Shown in pieces: positions 12,561 through 24,045 of a stretch of DNA of 64,000 bases (positions within the stretch are counted from its first letter, which is position 1; each line of letters opens with the position of its first letter). The position numbers and the translations under genes were made by a program. This stretch comes from Cardinalis cardinalis. Its lineage: Eukaryota; Chordata; Aves; Passeriformes; Cardinalidae. Location of the stretch: contig JACDOX010000004.1 in NCBI GenBank assembly GCA_014549065.1, positions 14,417,662 to 14,481,661 on the forward strand, written 5' to 3'. Under the pieces are notes generated by a model that saw only the letters and a program-made list of their open reading frames with translations, did no database searches and had not been told where the DNA came from.

Positions 12561-15500
12561 GCCAGAATAATGCAGTAAGCTTCAAAAGATGTCGCATTTG
12601 AGAACAGTTAGCCACTCAGGTTTGGATGCTCTCTTTACTATCTAGGTTCTTCAAAATCTACTCACAAAAGAAAACCTGGCTGTACTATTTGACATCTAGT
12701 TAGAAACACCATCACTGAGAACACAATTATATATTTTCTTAACCTTGCTTTCCAAGGAAAATGGGCTTTTAAAATCATACTATTTCTGTTCCTTTATCTT
12801 CTCCCCTCNTTTCCCAGAGAACTTGGGAGCTGACTGAATAATTCCAGCCACATATGATGGTACAGTAGAGATCACAAAGCTTTTGTGCTCCTTTAGTTTC
12901 TNATGGAAGGCAGAAGGAGGAGAGAGATTTCTGTTCAGCTTGCTGCTGTCCCCTCTTCCCTCACCCAGCAGAGGAAGAGCTGCTGTTAGACTTGAGTTGG
13001 TGCCAACCAACCCATCAGGATCTGAGTGGTTCCATTTTAGATGGGACCAGGAACAGGAAGCCTTCCCCAGCCAGGAGCTGTGGGAACAATTTCAATGATG
13101 ATGAGGAGAAAGGTTGATAGGGCATGGTGGCAGGAGATATGGGAGGAGATACTAGAAGACAGCAATCACAAGGGTAAATGCTGGAATTCCTGAACTGGAG
13201 CAGGTTGGAAGGGATTAGGGGGTCATAGGAGGTTTCCTGGACGAACCCATTTTTCTTTAGTTTGTGACTCAGATTGTCACAACAAAATACATCTGTAAAA
13301 AGTCAGTGTGCTGGCTCTGAATGTGTCAGCAAACCCCACAATATATTTGTCATGATCACAACAAAGAGTCTTTTCATAACATTCTGCAGCTTCTTATTCT
13401 AAAAGGAGTATCAGATTATTTATATTTGTAGTTTATAGCCATAAGATAAATTTTTGATGTCCGGTTGGTATGCAGCATGGCTGCAATGAATTTTTTAAAA
13501 CTATTTTCAGAGCTTTAATCCTCGCATTGTGGCAGAAAAAAATATAATTTGCCTTGTGCTGTCATCTTCACAAACTGTTTTTTAGACCCAAGACATATCT
13601 TTGCAAATCAAAATATCATGCTTCTAGCTCTCTTTTTTTTTTACCTTTTCAATATCTTTTCTCTTCTGTCAGGCTTATTTTACAGTTTTCCTTCACAAAT
13701 AAAACATGTGAAAGGAAAATAACCTTTCAGGACTAATTAATAAAGATATCTTGGTGGATGCAAATACATTTTAATTTAATTAACTGTGCAATTTACTCGT
13801 TGGAACTGTTACAATTTCTTATTAAGGGTTTTCAGTAAAGGGTTAGCCCAAAAGTTATGTTAAGGTATAAAGAGGTGAGTCCTGAGTTCTTGAAAGAAAC
13901 TTATAATTACCTAATTTTACTTCCAATTCAAAGCAGTTTTCTTTTCAAAGCTTTCTCTACTGCATACATCTCATACTGAAAAAACTGAAGACTTTAAACC
14001 TAAAAAAAGTTGCTTTACTGAGGGACTGCCCTTCTGTAGGAAGAGCACACTTCACAGCATCATCTGCTATGTGTAAGAGAAAGCTAAATAAGAATGGGAA
14101 CTGAGACCTGGACTCCTGGCAGAATTGCTGCATTGACTTCAAGAGCAAACCTCATACTTCAGAGTAGTATTCTTGGGGATTCTGAAAAGACATCATTTCT
14201 CAAGTAGGTTTTGGGTTTTCTCTTTCTCTTTGATTCTCTAGGACCCTCATCATTCATGTCACATATTGTTCTTCAGTCTGATCCCTCAGAAAAACAGTGA
14301 ACACTTTAAAACTATTTTTCAAGAGACTATGAAATAAATTTGAAAGTAAAATTCAAATTTGAACCTCTACTGTTAAAAGTAATACATTTCTCAATTGCCA
14401 AAACCTATAGAGGATTCCTGCAATTTTTAAGGAAAATTGAATAGAAAAAAGAGCCCTCTATCCTTAAGATTGTGCATATCCTTATTGGACATTTTTGAGA
14501 CCTCAGAACCCTAAGATGTTCAGAAGGCAGGTGAGAAGCCTTTTAAACTGGCTTCTATTCCCCTTAATCAACATTAATTTCACTACCAGCTGCATCAAAC
14601 TGACTATTACAGACCAATCGAAATATTTTTTTTAATAATCAGTAGAAACATTTAACTTCATTGGTGCTTGGTCTAGTCTCTAATTCAAACACCTCCTAAT
14701 TACAGACCTTCATTGCTACAGCTAACATGAAATAATGTTTCCCATGCTAATCCTCATTATCCAGCTTTCTCAGCTCTTTCAATGAAGAGCAAATGGACTA
14801 AACTTCAGTATTGCATTTCTGAAGCAGCCTCTTGTTAACCTGAGAACAGTCAAAAAATTACACAGTTTTAAATAATTCTAAGATTGTTCCTTTATTTTTG
14901 TAAATCACTCTGTCATATTTTTGTGGTGTGTTTAGCTTAGTCAGTANCTGGATTTCAAAAGCCCCTCATTCAAGCTTCTTAGATCATTAAAATTTACATT
15001 AAATTTCTTTGCATCAGTTGCCTCCGATTGCAGCCAAAGGAGTACTGAGGGATAATGGAGCATGGCAGAGCCAAACTACATGATGGCTGATCAAGGAGCT
15101 CAGTTTAAAAAGGACATAAAACCTCCAATAAAACAAAGAGGAATTAAAATGTGACAGTGGATGCAGTAATATCATTAAGAAGAAAATGAAAGATCAATGA
15201 GGAAGACAGTGCTAATATTGATAACAGCAAAAACTGTGTTGCAATCCAATTAGTACCTAATGAAAGATGGGACAGAGAATGGTCAGTTTAACACACCAGT
15301 GTATAAAGCATTTATAAAGCAATTGCAAGGCTATAGGCAACTAAATGGAAGAATTAACAGGAGATGTGGACAAGGTGAAATTCAGCACAGGATGGAGTTA
15401 CAGAAAGAGGCATGGAGAGCAATGACTGAAATAGAACTGTGAATTGTGTGCTGCTCATGGAGAANGAAATAGTGGGTTACCTATCCTCTTCTATTATCTT

Positions 15501-17556
15501 TAATTGGCAGTACAAAACTGGAAGCATTTCCACAGCTAAAACAGAACCCCCCTAAAAAAGCATGACTGAGGGAAGACTAAAGGCTTCTCTTGCAGAAGTG
15601 AATGATTGGATCCTGCTGTTGAATGTCACTATCAGACCTNGCTAATTTTTCTGCAGAGAAAAATGCTGTTAGAAATTCTATCCCTACGAGAAACATTAAC
15701 TTCTGAAACATTTGTTAGGAAATACATATTATTCCTAATATTAAGGTCTAACACTTTTTGTTCTAACAAGATTTTTCTTTTTTTCATTAATTGGGTCATA
15801 ATGTAAGAACAGGTAANGCTGTCTTGGGCCTGCTTTAGCCAACCGATTCATCTACAATCTAACTATAAGCAAAAAATTTGGATCAACATTCTGCAAGTTG
15901 ATTGCTTAATTTTGCTGAAAATATAAACAGAAGGATTATTTATGTCCAGATTTAAATTTCCAGAGGGAAGTTTAAAAAAAGAAGTATGAAAGGACCCGAA
16001 TTTGAGTGCACAAGAGGTCCAGGATTTCCCAAAGTCAATGGTGTTTATCCTACTAAGAAACTTTACCTCAAGGGAAGAGTTTTCAGGGGAGAGCTCTAGA
16101 GGAATAAGGAAGGATATTAAAAATAATTGGAGCATATTTTGAGAATAAGAAAGTCTGTGAACTATGACAGAAGACTGCCAAGTTGTCAGTGAACATAGAC
16201 ATAAGATGAAATCACCAGAGGATGATTCAGAGAAAGGGAGGAAGGGCAGAGGAAGAGAAGGAGAGAAGTGAGGATGCAGACTGTAATGAGAAAACATGGA
16301 TAAGTTTGTTGGAGAATTGTCAATATGGCTCCTACAAAATACTTCACAAATCTGTCAGTTTTCTGAGTTNATCACAGGCAATGTGATCAAGCAGAATCTG
16401 GGTGGCATCTCCTCTCTGAGTATTGGCTTGAAAAGGTTCTGAAAGAAACTTTGGTGCTACTGGGACTAGAGGGATGATCACTGCATAGATAAGTAGCCCA
16501 TTAAAAATTAAGAGATGGAATTGATGGTCAGCTTTCTCAATGCAGCAAAATGTACAGAAGCACAAAGCTATCTGGGGTATTAAAAATGACAACCTATTTC
16601 ACAGTCACATTGTGATGCTGACTGACTGACTGACAAATAAAATGACAGGTGGAACTCAGCACAGATATATTCAAGATATGGAGAGAAGAAAAGGATGCCT
16701 TTTAAACAGGTAGTTATTGTACCTGTTCTGTCTGTCACCATTCCAGAAAGAGATCATAGAATTGCAACAGATGTTTTTGTTAAAGGTTCTGCAGAGCCAG
16801 CCAAACCCAGCAGATGTGCAGGTCTGGCCAGTAGCAAGTTACTGGCACATACAGCTATGGGCTTGCGACTTACCCCCTTCCCTTTCCTCATCTTTGGCCC
16901 TTTCCAAATTTTTATACAAATATTTTACTCAGTCCCACAGACCCTTTCTAGAAACTCATCAGAAACTTCACACAAGTTCCCTGAAATATTCCCTAACTCT
17001 CATATTTCCATTCCTTATCTGTTACACTGCCCAGGGCAATTTTTAAGGCTGTGCCCAAGCATTTCCCTTGATGGTCATAAAACAGTGACCAGAAAGCTCT
17101 GGTCTTCATTACTGTCCCAATGATCACCTCTTCCTATTGCAGTGTATAAGGGAAAGTATCATTATATTCTTGCATTTGTTGTATACTTTTTCCTGTAGAT
17201 CTCATGGCAATTATTTTAGGAGACATGACACGAGGATAGAATGACATTTTCTTGAACCTATTATAGCTAATTTATGTAATTCTGTGGAAAATTAAGATTC
17301 ACTTGGCTAAACTGACAGTGAAAAATTTCTCTTGTTAGCAGCTTCCAAAGGAATTTATGCATTAAGTTAGCCTCTTAGTAGCCAAGATCAATGTGTAACT
17401 GGCATAGATTTTGTCCAGAGTGGTCAGAATACTTTCATATTCAAGAAAACTGCAATTTTGGGTGTGGAATACTTTATTATATTTATAGAAATACCTCATT
17501 ACTGGGGCCTGGAGAAGGCAGAAGAAAATAAATATATTTCTTTTCAAAAACCAAAA
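12561..17556. other. Unique-looking DNA, no gene seen
   Basis: No supported gene is visible. The two longest frames (144 codons at 15863-16297 minus, 142 codons at 16695-17123 plus) have no recognisable domain, and the second overlaps another plus-strand frame of 109 codons, which is typical of chance. A short GACT run is present near 16620-16632. The stretch 14480-14850 reads like old repeat-derived sequence, but I cannot name it. Confidence 0.5.
16619..16633. repeat. Short (GACT)n tetranucleotide run
   Basis: CTGACTGACTGACTGAC is visible between a TGATG and AAATAAAATG context. It is a short microsatellite without evident function. Confidence 0.7.
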
Positions 17557-17670
17557 TCAGAGAATCATCGAACTATTTGGATTGGAAGGGACCTTTGAAG
17601 GCCATCTAGTCCAATCCCACTGCAGTGAATAGTCAATTCAACCAAAAAGGCGTGCAAAGACCAGTTGACC
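17557..17670 (-). mobile_element. CR1 LINE 3' end, antisense
   Basis: The plus strand reads TCAGAGAATCATCGAACTATTTGG, then ATTGGAAGGGACCTTTGAAGGCCATCTAGTCCAATCCC in pieces. This is the reverse complement of the avian CR1 3' end, so the element lies on the minus strand. The terminal octamers are mutated (AATCATCGA for AATCATAGA). The match fades after about 17625, and the far edge is approximate. It is a 5'-truncated, non-functional copy, as is usual for CR1. Confidence 0.85.
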
Positions 17671-18348
17671 AGAGAAGAAGGATTCATGCTGAATTTCCTT
17701 ATTAAGCAATCAAGATGAAATCCCAAATAAATCNCTTTTGTGAATCCCTGTTACTCTATATACAAATCTGCTGCTTTTGATGTACTATCAAATGTATCCT
17801 TGCACACTCTGTAAACAAATTAACTTCCTTCATTGAATTGACTGTAGAGTTTGGCAATTTTGCTTGCTCGTTGGGCTTTTCCCAATGTTTGATTAGAATG
17901 TAAAGGAGTTGTCAACCCAGTGTAAAAAAACCCCAAAAATTACTCTTAGTACAGCACTTTTAACATGCTGAATTTTAAGTTTTATTTGAAGCTTGTAACT
18001 TACTGCTAACATGTCTTTGGAAAATTTGAGTAATATTTAATACCTTGTAATTTTAAAGTAAATTCTTTCAGCAGTCCAGTTCTGAACTGGATTTGCTTTA
18101 ATTCATTTGTTCCTTAAAATTCAGTAAAAATAAGTGCATTAATACTAGCAGTGGATGTTGACTTGATTTAGAAAGCAAAGCAGAAAACTAGTGGTATTTA
18201 ATGAAAGNTGCCTTTTTTGTGACAATATAAAGTATCTCTTGTACATAAACTCTTAATTATAATACTGAATTATTTGCTGAATACCCCTAATTAAAATCAG
18301 ATTTTGGGTAATCTGTAACTGAAATGGAATAATAGCATCCAAAATTTG

Positions 18349-18383
18349 ATGTTGCCCCAAAATGTTGCCCCATGATGTTGCCA
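18349..18383. repeat. 13-bp-period tandem triplication
   Basis: ATGTTGCC begins at 18349, 18362 and 18375, an exact 13-bp spacing; the first two copies share ATGTTGCCCCA. It is consistent with replication slippage. Confidence 0.75.
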
Positions 18384-18669
18384 GACCTTCCTCATAAATC
18401 AGCAATAGATTGGACCTCTTTCTGAAATAAAATTATTTTCCTATCAGGGCTGGTCAATATGAACAAAATAGAGTCAACAATAACATGATCAGTTCAATAG
18501 GTTGAAAGCAGCAAAAGCTGATTGCATGAATTAAGAAGCTGGTATTATAAAGCTGGCAGAAAAAAAGCAGTAAGANGAGCTCAAAAGGATCTCGCACAGA
18601 GCTTTTCTATTGTACCACAAGAGGTTTATAGTAATTTGTGGAAGTTATTTTTCATCATAAAATTCATTC

Positions 18670-18691
18670 ATTCATTCATAAATGAATGAAT
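18670..18691. repeat. Palindrome ATTCATTCAT / ATGAATGAAT
   Basis: Two 10-bp perfect inverted arms (18670-18679 and 18682-18691) are separated by only two bases. The left side is part of a short (ATTC)n run, so the palindrome probably arose from a microsatellite that inverted. Confidence 0.8.
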
Positions 18692-21391
18692 AATAAAAAT
18701 CAATTAATTGAGCCCTTTTACTTTACTGATANTGTCTTTAAAAGAATGTATTTCAGAAGAAAATCAAGATTGAGGCAATATATGTAGATTTGTAGGAAGA
18801 CAACTCTTGATATATTCACGTCTGCTTTAGTCTCTGCTGGTCCCTGAGATCTTTTTTTACTTTCAATCAAAGATGTTTCTTTTGTGATATTTGCACAAAA
18901 TCAACACAAAGCTTGTACACTGTGCACACTGCAAAGACCTATGTCTGCATCCACAGGTGTTCACTGCCTGTAAGATATAGAGAAAAATTGTATCTCTAAT
19001 GTCACATCTAAAACTTACAGAAAAACATATATGAAAGAGACTAAGGTATAAAAAAATATTAAAGAGAGTGTTCCTCTCTGGTGGCTGGAGAACAAACTTT
19101 CTGGACACCTAATTGCAGGTCTGTCTGGAGTTTATTTAACATGAGGTAATACCCTGAAATGCCACATCTTTACAGTAACCATAGGTGCATATCATATTTG
19201 AGGGTCANTCATCTTCCAATTGTAATGTGAAACCACTTGAAAGTTATCTGTAAACCTAAGAAATAAACTTTATTCCTAAAAGAAGAATAAATGTGACTAC
19301 TTCCAACATATGTTACCTAAATATTGCGCCAGACACNATAATGGAATGTCTCTTGCTCTTTTATTCACAGGTTTTTTTTTCTTGCAGGAATAAAGCTAGT
19401 AAAATCACAGCAAAACCTAGAATTTCCAGGCAAAAGTTGGTGTTTGTTTTCATGTATCCTCAAATCTCAGTATGATAAGAACATCTCTGCATAGATATTT
19501 ACATCTTCGGATTGAAGGCAGCTGGGAGCATTCCAGACATTCTGAGACTTGTGACTTGCATTAGTGAGAGGAAGCTCCTTTTTAAATGCTAAGTTTTTCA
19601 TGGCAGCTGTCTATGCAATTTATTGAAGACAAATTGCACTGGAAGGAGAGACCACTGCCCATTTCACCCACTGAATTGGTTCTGTATGACTTTTACTTGA
19701 ACTGGGATTGGAATTGGGATTGTAGCTCTAAAAAACTACATAAAACTTTATGAGGTAAAGCAAATTAATAGTATGTTTTATTATTTTCTAATTAAAAATT
19801 AATTGCTGTGAGAGCAAGAACATTGTTTACATGATGGACAGAGCTTGGAAGAAAGAGCAGCCCAAAATTACCACCAGACTGATAATTAAAATGGCTAGTG
19901 ATAAGGAGGTTTATCATTATTTTGAGAGGTTTTAGTGGATGTCATGAGAATTCTCATAGAGCTGTGTGATACTGACAAACGTGAGACTTTGACCTCCACA
20001 GAATCTGAGCTTGTGTTTTATTTCACAGCAGTTCATTCTCTTCTCCCACTGTTCCAGTTGTATTTCTCAAACCCTTGCTGTGATATCTTTTTCACCTTGA
20101 ATAAAATACAGGGGTTTTCTGCCTGCATTCAGAATACCCCTTTGCATAACAAACCTGCATGCAGCCCTTCTTGTTCCTTTGAACTACAGTAAATAGCTTT
20201 TTCTCCTTGTTTTGGCTTATACCTTCATCTTTTAATCTTATCTGTTATGTTTAGGATAGAGTTCATTACTAGCAATTCCAGACCAAGAGCCTTTAATAGA
20301 CTTTTGAAACTTCTTAAAAATGCTCACAGAAGTTTAACTTGTTTATTCTTGGGTTGTCATTTTGGTTTTATTATATTCTGGGGAGAGAGGAGGAGAGTTT
20401 GATGCCTATTATGTACTTATAATTATTTCTTATTGAAAAGAAAACAAAAATAAAACTCATCAGGAGAGATTAATAAGAACAACTATAATAATGACTGTTC
20501 ATTTAATAATAATTATCTTTCATAGTTATGCCATTTTTTTATGACCNGGTGTAAAAGCTTGACATTAGTACCCTTTCAGTTCAATGTCTTGATTATTTTG
20601 ATGTTAATAAAATCTTAATTTTTAGACAAATATCATTAAATATTTTCCACAGATCTGACCCATATACATCAATTGCCTCTCATTAAAATTGCTGCTAAGT
20701 AATCTGCACCTTAAGAATGACAAGTTTATTCCTTTAGACTTCTATAAAAGACCTTTTGAGGTTAACAGAATACTCACCTATGTTTTTCTGTTCATTTTCT
20801 GATTAGCAAAGCCTATAGGAATCATGCACAACGTGGTTGTGGAAACACAAATATTTAATCCAGCAATGCCAGTGTATTCTCTACACAAATGTCTTCCTGT
20901 CATTCTCTTCTACGAAACACAGAGGACTGGAGAAAACAAATTATTATGGCTAGCTCCTGATAATCACCTTATACAACACTTCCCACTGGAGCTCCTTAGG
21001 AAATCACTAACTGAAATCAATGGGGCTTTTGAAGGTGTAAGAAATTATTCAAGAGGAACAAGGACTTTGCAGGTTATGCTTTAGCTTCTCTGAAATGATA
21101 CTGTTTCCTGGTAGCTCACCTGAATAATTTACTTATGGAAAGGTTTCCTTCTTCTGAAAATGTGAAGTCTATCTGTCTTTCTTGTGATGCCATAGTTATT
21201 ACCTTTCCTATTCTGATTTTTATATTCCTATGAATTTTCACATTCTTATTTAATTTCTTTCTGCCTCTGTTTTTTGCATTAAATTTTGGTATCAAGACAA
21301 TAGCTATGTTCAGTGTTCATTAGTATAGTAGTCCTTGAATCTATTCCTGTTTAAAGAATATTAACTGGAAAAAGACAGGAATATTCCTGCC

Positions 21392-21421
21392 TTTATCAAT
21401 ATCAAGACTAATATTGATAAA
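21392..21421. repeat. Hairpin with 11-bp perfect stem
   Basis: TTTATCAATAT (21392-21402) and ATATTGATAAA (21411-21421) are perfect inverted arms around the 8-nt loop CAAGACTA. It is AT-rich and in no gene context, so no function can be assigned. Confidence 0.8.
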
Positions 21422-22324
21422 GAAGTTGCTGCATGAAGCACTTGAGCTGAACTTTTTCACCTTGAGTAGGAGGTATGTTTTTTATGCAAAATACTGACCT
21501 ATTTAGTTCTGTTTTGCCTTGTCAGTAACTGCAGCAGCTGTTGTTGGCCTGTCTTCAGAGTCCTTTCTCTATTCAAATCTGGGTTTAGTTCTTCCACTAC
21601 ACACATGGCTCTTATGTGATTAATATGCAAAAGAACAGGTTTGGTTGCACATCTTGAGTACTGTAAAGAGTATGAAACATGAATATTCTTGACACAGAAG
21701 TCATAGTTGAATCTTTAGTTTTAAAATTGATAGGTTTTGGAAGCTGAGATCTGAATCTTTACTCCTGTAATCTCTCATGCAGGAGTTGCAGGGACAGGAG
21801 GGGAAGAGGAATTCTTATTCATGGAAGAGTCTCAATTTCTTTGGAGCAAAGCCTGGGAGGACAGCTATAAACACAACTGCAAAACTTAAGCAGTAATTCC
21901 ACAGCCTAGAAAAACCACGTGGATGGTAAAGCTATAGTCTTGCAAAAGAGGGGAAGCAGAGCTTGTGAAAACAGTTTGTGGATCTCTAAGGCAATATGTT
22001 TTCTCCTGGAGATGAGTGTCCTGTGTCCTGAGAGACATATGTGCCTTGCCCTAGAGAATAGTGTGCAAGAGTCATAATCTCACTTAAGCTATGATGATGA
22101 ATAGGTACATGATGAAAGGGATGATTTAATAGTGCTTTATTAGAATGCTAATTTGGTCATAAATCATCTGCCAGGTTTTTTACAGCTGTCATAGATGGCA
22201 AAAAATCTCTCTAGTTTTAGTATCTTTATACCAAAAATGCTGTACCAGCTGCAGTCTTCTCATGGCTTTCTTAACAACCTGGAAGAAGCATTATGAACAG
22301 TTTAACTGTGGTTTTTTAATATAC

Positions 22325-22445
22325 ATAGAGTCATAGAATCATAGAATGATTTGGGTTTTGAAGAGACCTCAAAGGTCTCTTCTGCTTCCAGCCCCCCTCC
22401 CATAGGCAGGGACGATTTCCTCTAGGTATCATTGAGTTCCATCCC
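22325..22445 (-). mobile_element. CR1 LINE 3' end, antisense
   Basis: The plus strand begins TAGAGTCATAGAATCATAGAA, two intact copies of the CR1 terminal repeat. It continues TGATTTGGGTTTTGAAGAG, ACCTCAAAGGTCT and CCCCCCTCCCATAGGCAGGGA, the expected antisense order of an avian CR1 tail. The tail repeats are better preserved than in the copy at 17557. The 5' truncation is near 22445. Confidence 0.92.
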
Positions 22446-23154
22446 TTTATTCAAGAGAACTATAAAAATTAACAAACTCTTTCAAAAGGAAAATTAATGC
22501 AGAAAGAGCACCTTCTGGCCAGGAAGAAACTGTTTCTCAGACAGCTCAAAGTGTCAGGCACTCCATGCACTACAGTATCTCTAAGCATAGGCAATCTCAT
22601 GACTAAATATAGTGCTTTGTTGAAGACATCTACTTTATGAACATTNCAATGTGCATTTTTGACAATAATTTTTACATTTGTCCCTTTTTTTTCTTGTCCT
22701 TACTAAACTATCTCCTCAACTGGTGTATGTTCTAGTTCAAATTCTCTAAAGAAAATCTTTATTCAGATGTTGCTCAGACAACAGCTTATCTGCCTCTGCC
22801 TTTAGACTGTGATCTGTCAGCACCAGCACACACTAGAATTGCACCTGATTATTGGAGAACACTTGGTTTTATTGTGATAATGCCTTCCTAATTGCCCTTA
22901 TCAGGACAGGGCATAGAGAATTCCCACTCCACTTGTAACCTGTAGATGTTATTATGCTCTCTTCAGTCAAATGTAATTTTGTTTTCACTGCCTTTCTCAA
23001 GTCACATAAATGAGAAAGAAAGTTCCCTTTTCATTATATTTGATGTTTTGCCCTCTGCTTCTTGAGGCAGACCATATGTTAAAGAAAAATGAAACAAACA
23101 TTAGGCTTGTGGGGAAGCTGCTGAAGAAGATAAAAGCTCCTTTTCACCTTCCCA
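22446..23154. other. Unique-looking DNA, no gene seen
   Basis: No supported gene or repeat is visible between the CR1 tail and the next CR1. Confidence 0.55.
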
Positions 23155-23325
23155 TACTTGAAGGAGATTTGTAAGAGAGATCGGGACAGACTTTTTAACA
23201 GAGCAGTGATAGGACAAGGGGTAATGTTTTTAAACTAAAGGATGGTAGATCAGGTATAAGAAATTTTTTTTGTGATCAGGATGGTGAAACACTGGAACAT
23301 GTTGCCCAGAGAGTTGGTAGATGCC
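23155..23325 (+). mobile_element. CR1 LINE, left part (split by an LTR)
   Basis: CTTGAAGGAGATTTGTAAGAG, GATCGGGACAGACTTTTTAAC, GATAGGACAAGGGGTAATG, TTTTAAACTAAAGGATGGTAG and CACTGGAACATGTTGCCCAGA follow one another as in the 3' untranslated part of an avian CR1. The sequence breaks off at GTTGGTAGATGCC and resumes at 23894 with CCCATCCCTGGGAGCATTCA, which is what follows in an uninterrupted CR1. This is therefore one CR1 copy cut by the LTR at 23326-23893. Confidence 0.92.
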
Positions 23326-23599
23326 TGTGTCAGTTCTGGCGGGAGTACAGTTAATTTTCTTTAGAGTGGCTTAAATGGGGCTGTGTTTTGTACTTTTGCT
23401 GAACACAGAATTGATAATATGTAGGGGGTTTTTGTTATTGCTGAGCAGGGCTTGCACAGAGCTGAGGCCTGCTCTGCTTTCCTGCAGCCACACTGGCAAG
23501 GAAGTTGGGGTGCCTGGGAGACTGGGAAGGGACACAGCAGGCTCAGGTGACCCAAACTGGCCAAAAGGGTTATTCCAGACCGTGTGACATCATGCTCAA

Positions 23600-23607
23600 T
23601 ATAGAAA
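23600..23607 (+). promoter_or_regulatory. TATA-like box of the family B LTR
   Basis: TATAGAAA lies about 270 bp into the LTR, where related copies have TATATAAAG. The substitution probably weakens it. It marks the likely U3/R boundary roughly 25-30 bp downstream. Confidence 0.45.
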
Positions 23608-23777
23608 GCAGGGGAAGGAGGAACAGGGGACATTTGTACTGGTGGCATTTGTCTTCCCAAGTCACCATCACAGGTGACGGGGCCCTGCTCTCCTGGAAGT
23701 GGCTGAACACTGGCCTGCCCATTGAATTACTGAATTACCTCCTTGTTTTGCTTTNCTTTGTAGCTTTTGCTTTCNCT

Positions 23778-23783
23778 ATTAAA
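23778..23783 (+). promoter_or_regulatory. LTR polyadenylation signal ATTAAA
   Basis: ATTAAA is the common variant of AATAAA and sits before TGTCTTTATCCCAACCC, where this LTR family carries its signal. Confidence 0.5.
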
Positions 23784-23893
23784 ATGTCTTTATCCCAACC
23801 CACGAGTTTTCTCTCTTTTGCCCTTCCACCTCTCCCTGATTCTGTGGGCGAGGGAGTGAGCAAGAGACTGCTGGCTGAGGTTAAACCACAGCA

Positions 23894-24045
23894 GTGTCCC
23901 ATCCCTGGGAGCATTCAGAGTCAGACTGCATGGTGCTCTGNGAAACTCGATTTAGCAGAAAATGCCCCTGCTCATTGCAGGGGGCTTGGATTAGATGACC
24001 TCTAAAGGTCTCTTTCAACATAAACCACTGTGTGAACCTATTACT
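23894..24045 (+). mobile_element. CR1 LINE, right part with 3' end
   Basis: The interrupted CR1 continues with TCCCATCCCTGGGAGCATTCA, GAGTCAGACTGCATGGTGCTC, CCCCTGCTCATTGCAGGGGGC, TTGGATTAGATGACCTCTAAA and GGTCTCTTTCAACATAAACCA. The final ATTCTATGA repeats are decayed (CTGTGTGAACCTATT). Confidence 0.9.

Larger units (their letters stand above)
17671..22324. other. Unique-looking AT-rich DNA, no gene seen
   Basis: No supported gene. Small structures include a 13-bp-period triplication of ATGTTGCC at 18349-18383, a tight palindrome at 18670-18691 and an 11-bp-stem hairpin at 21392-21421. The 81- to 86-codon frames here have no domain. Confidence 0.55.
23326..23893 (+). mobile_element. Complete solo LTR, family B, nested in a CR1
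   Basis: The element starts TGTGTCAGTTCTGGCGGGAG and ends GGTTAAACCACAGCA. In between it has AGAGTGGCTTAAATGGGGCTGTGTTTTG, TTATTGCTGAGCAGGG, GACCCAAACTGGCCAAAAGGG and TATTCCAGACCGTGTGACATCATGCTCAATA in segments. A TATA-like TATAGAAA lies at 23600-23607, ATTAAA at 23778-23783 and CCCAACCCACGAGTTTTCTC after it. I recognise this order as a very common songbird LTR. It has a U3-R-U5 layout with no adjacent gag, pol or env, so it is a solo LTR left by recombination. The flanking bases (ATGCC left, GTGTC right) do not make a convincing target-site duplication. A minus-strand relative lies at 58575-59005. LTR class is not asserted. Confidence 0.9.

Noticed and set aside
15863..16297. 144-codon minus-strand frame
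   Set aside because: It has no recognisable domain, its composition follows the local AT-rich sequence, and I see no supporting splice or promoter context.
16695..17123. 142-codon plus-strand frame overlapping a 109-codon frame
   Set aside because: Two different plus-strand frames are open over the same bases and neither resembles a known protein, so it looks like chance.
18661..18700. Direct repeats as a CRISPR-like array
   Set aside because: This is a (ATTC)n microsatellite with a palindrome. There are no spacers, and the genome is vertebrate.
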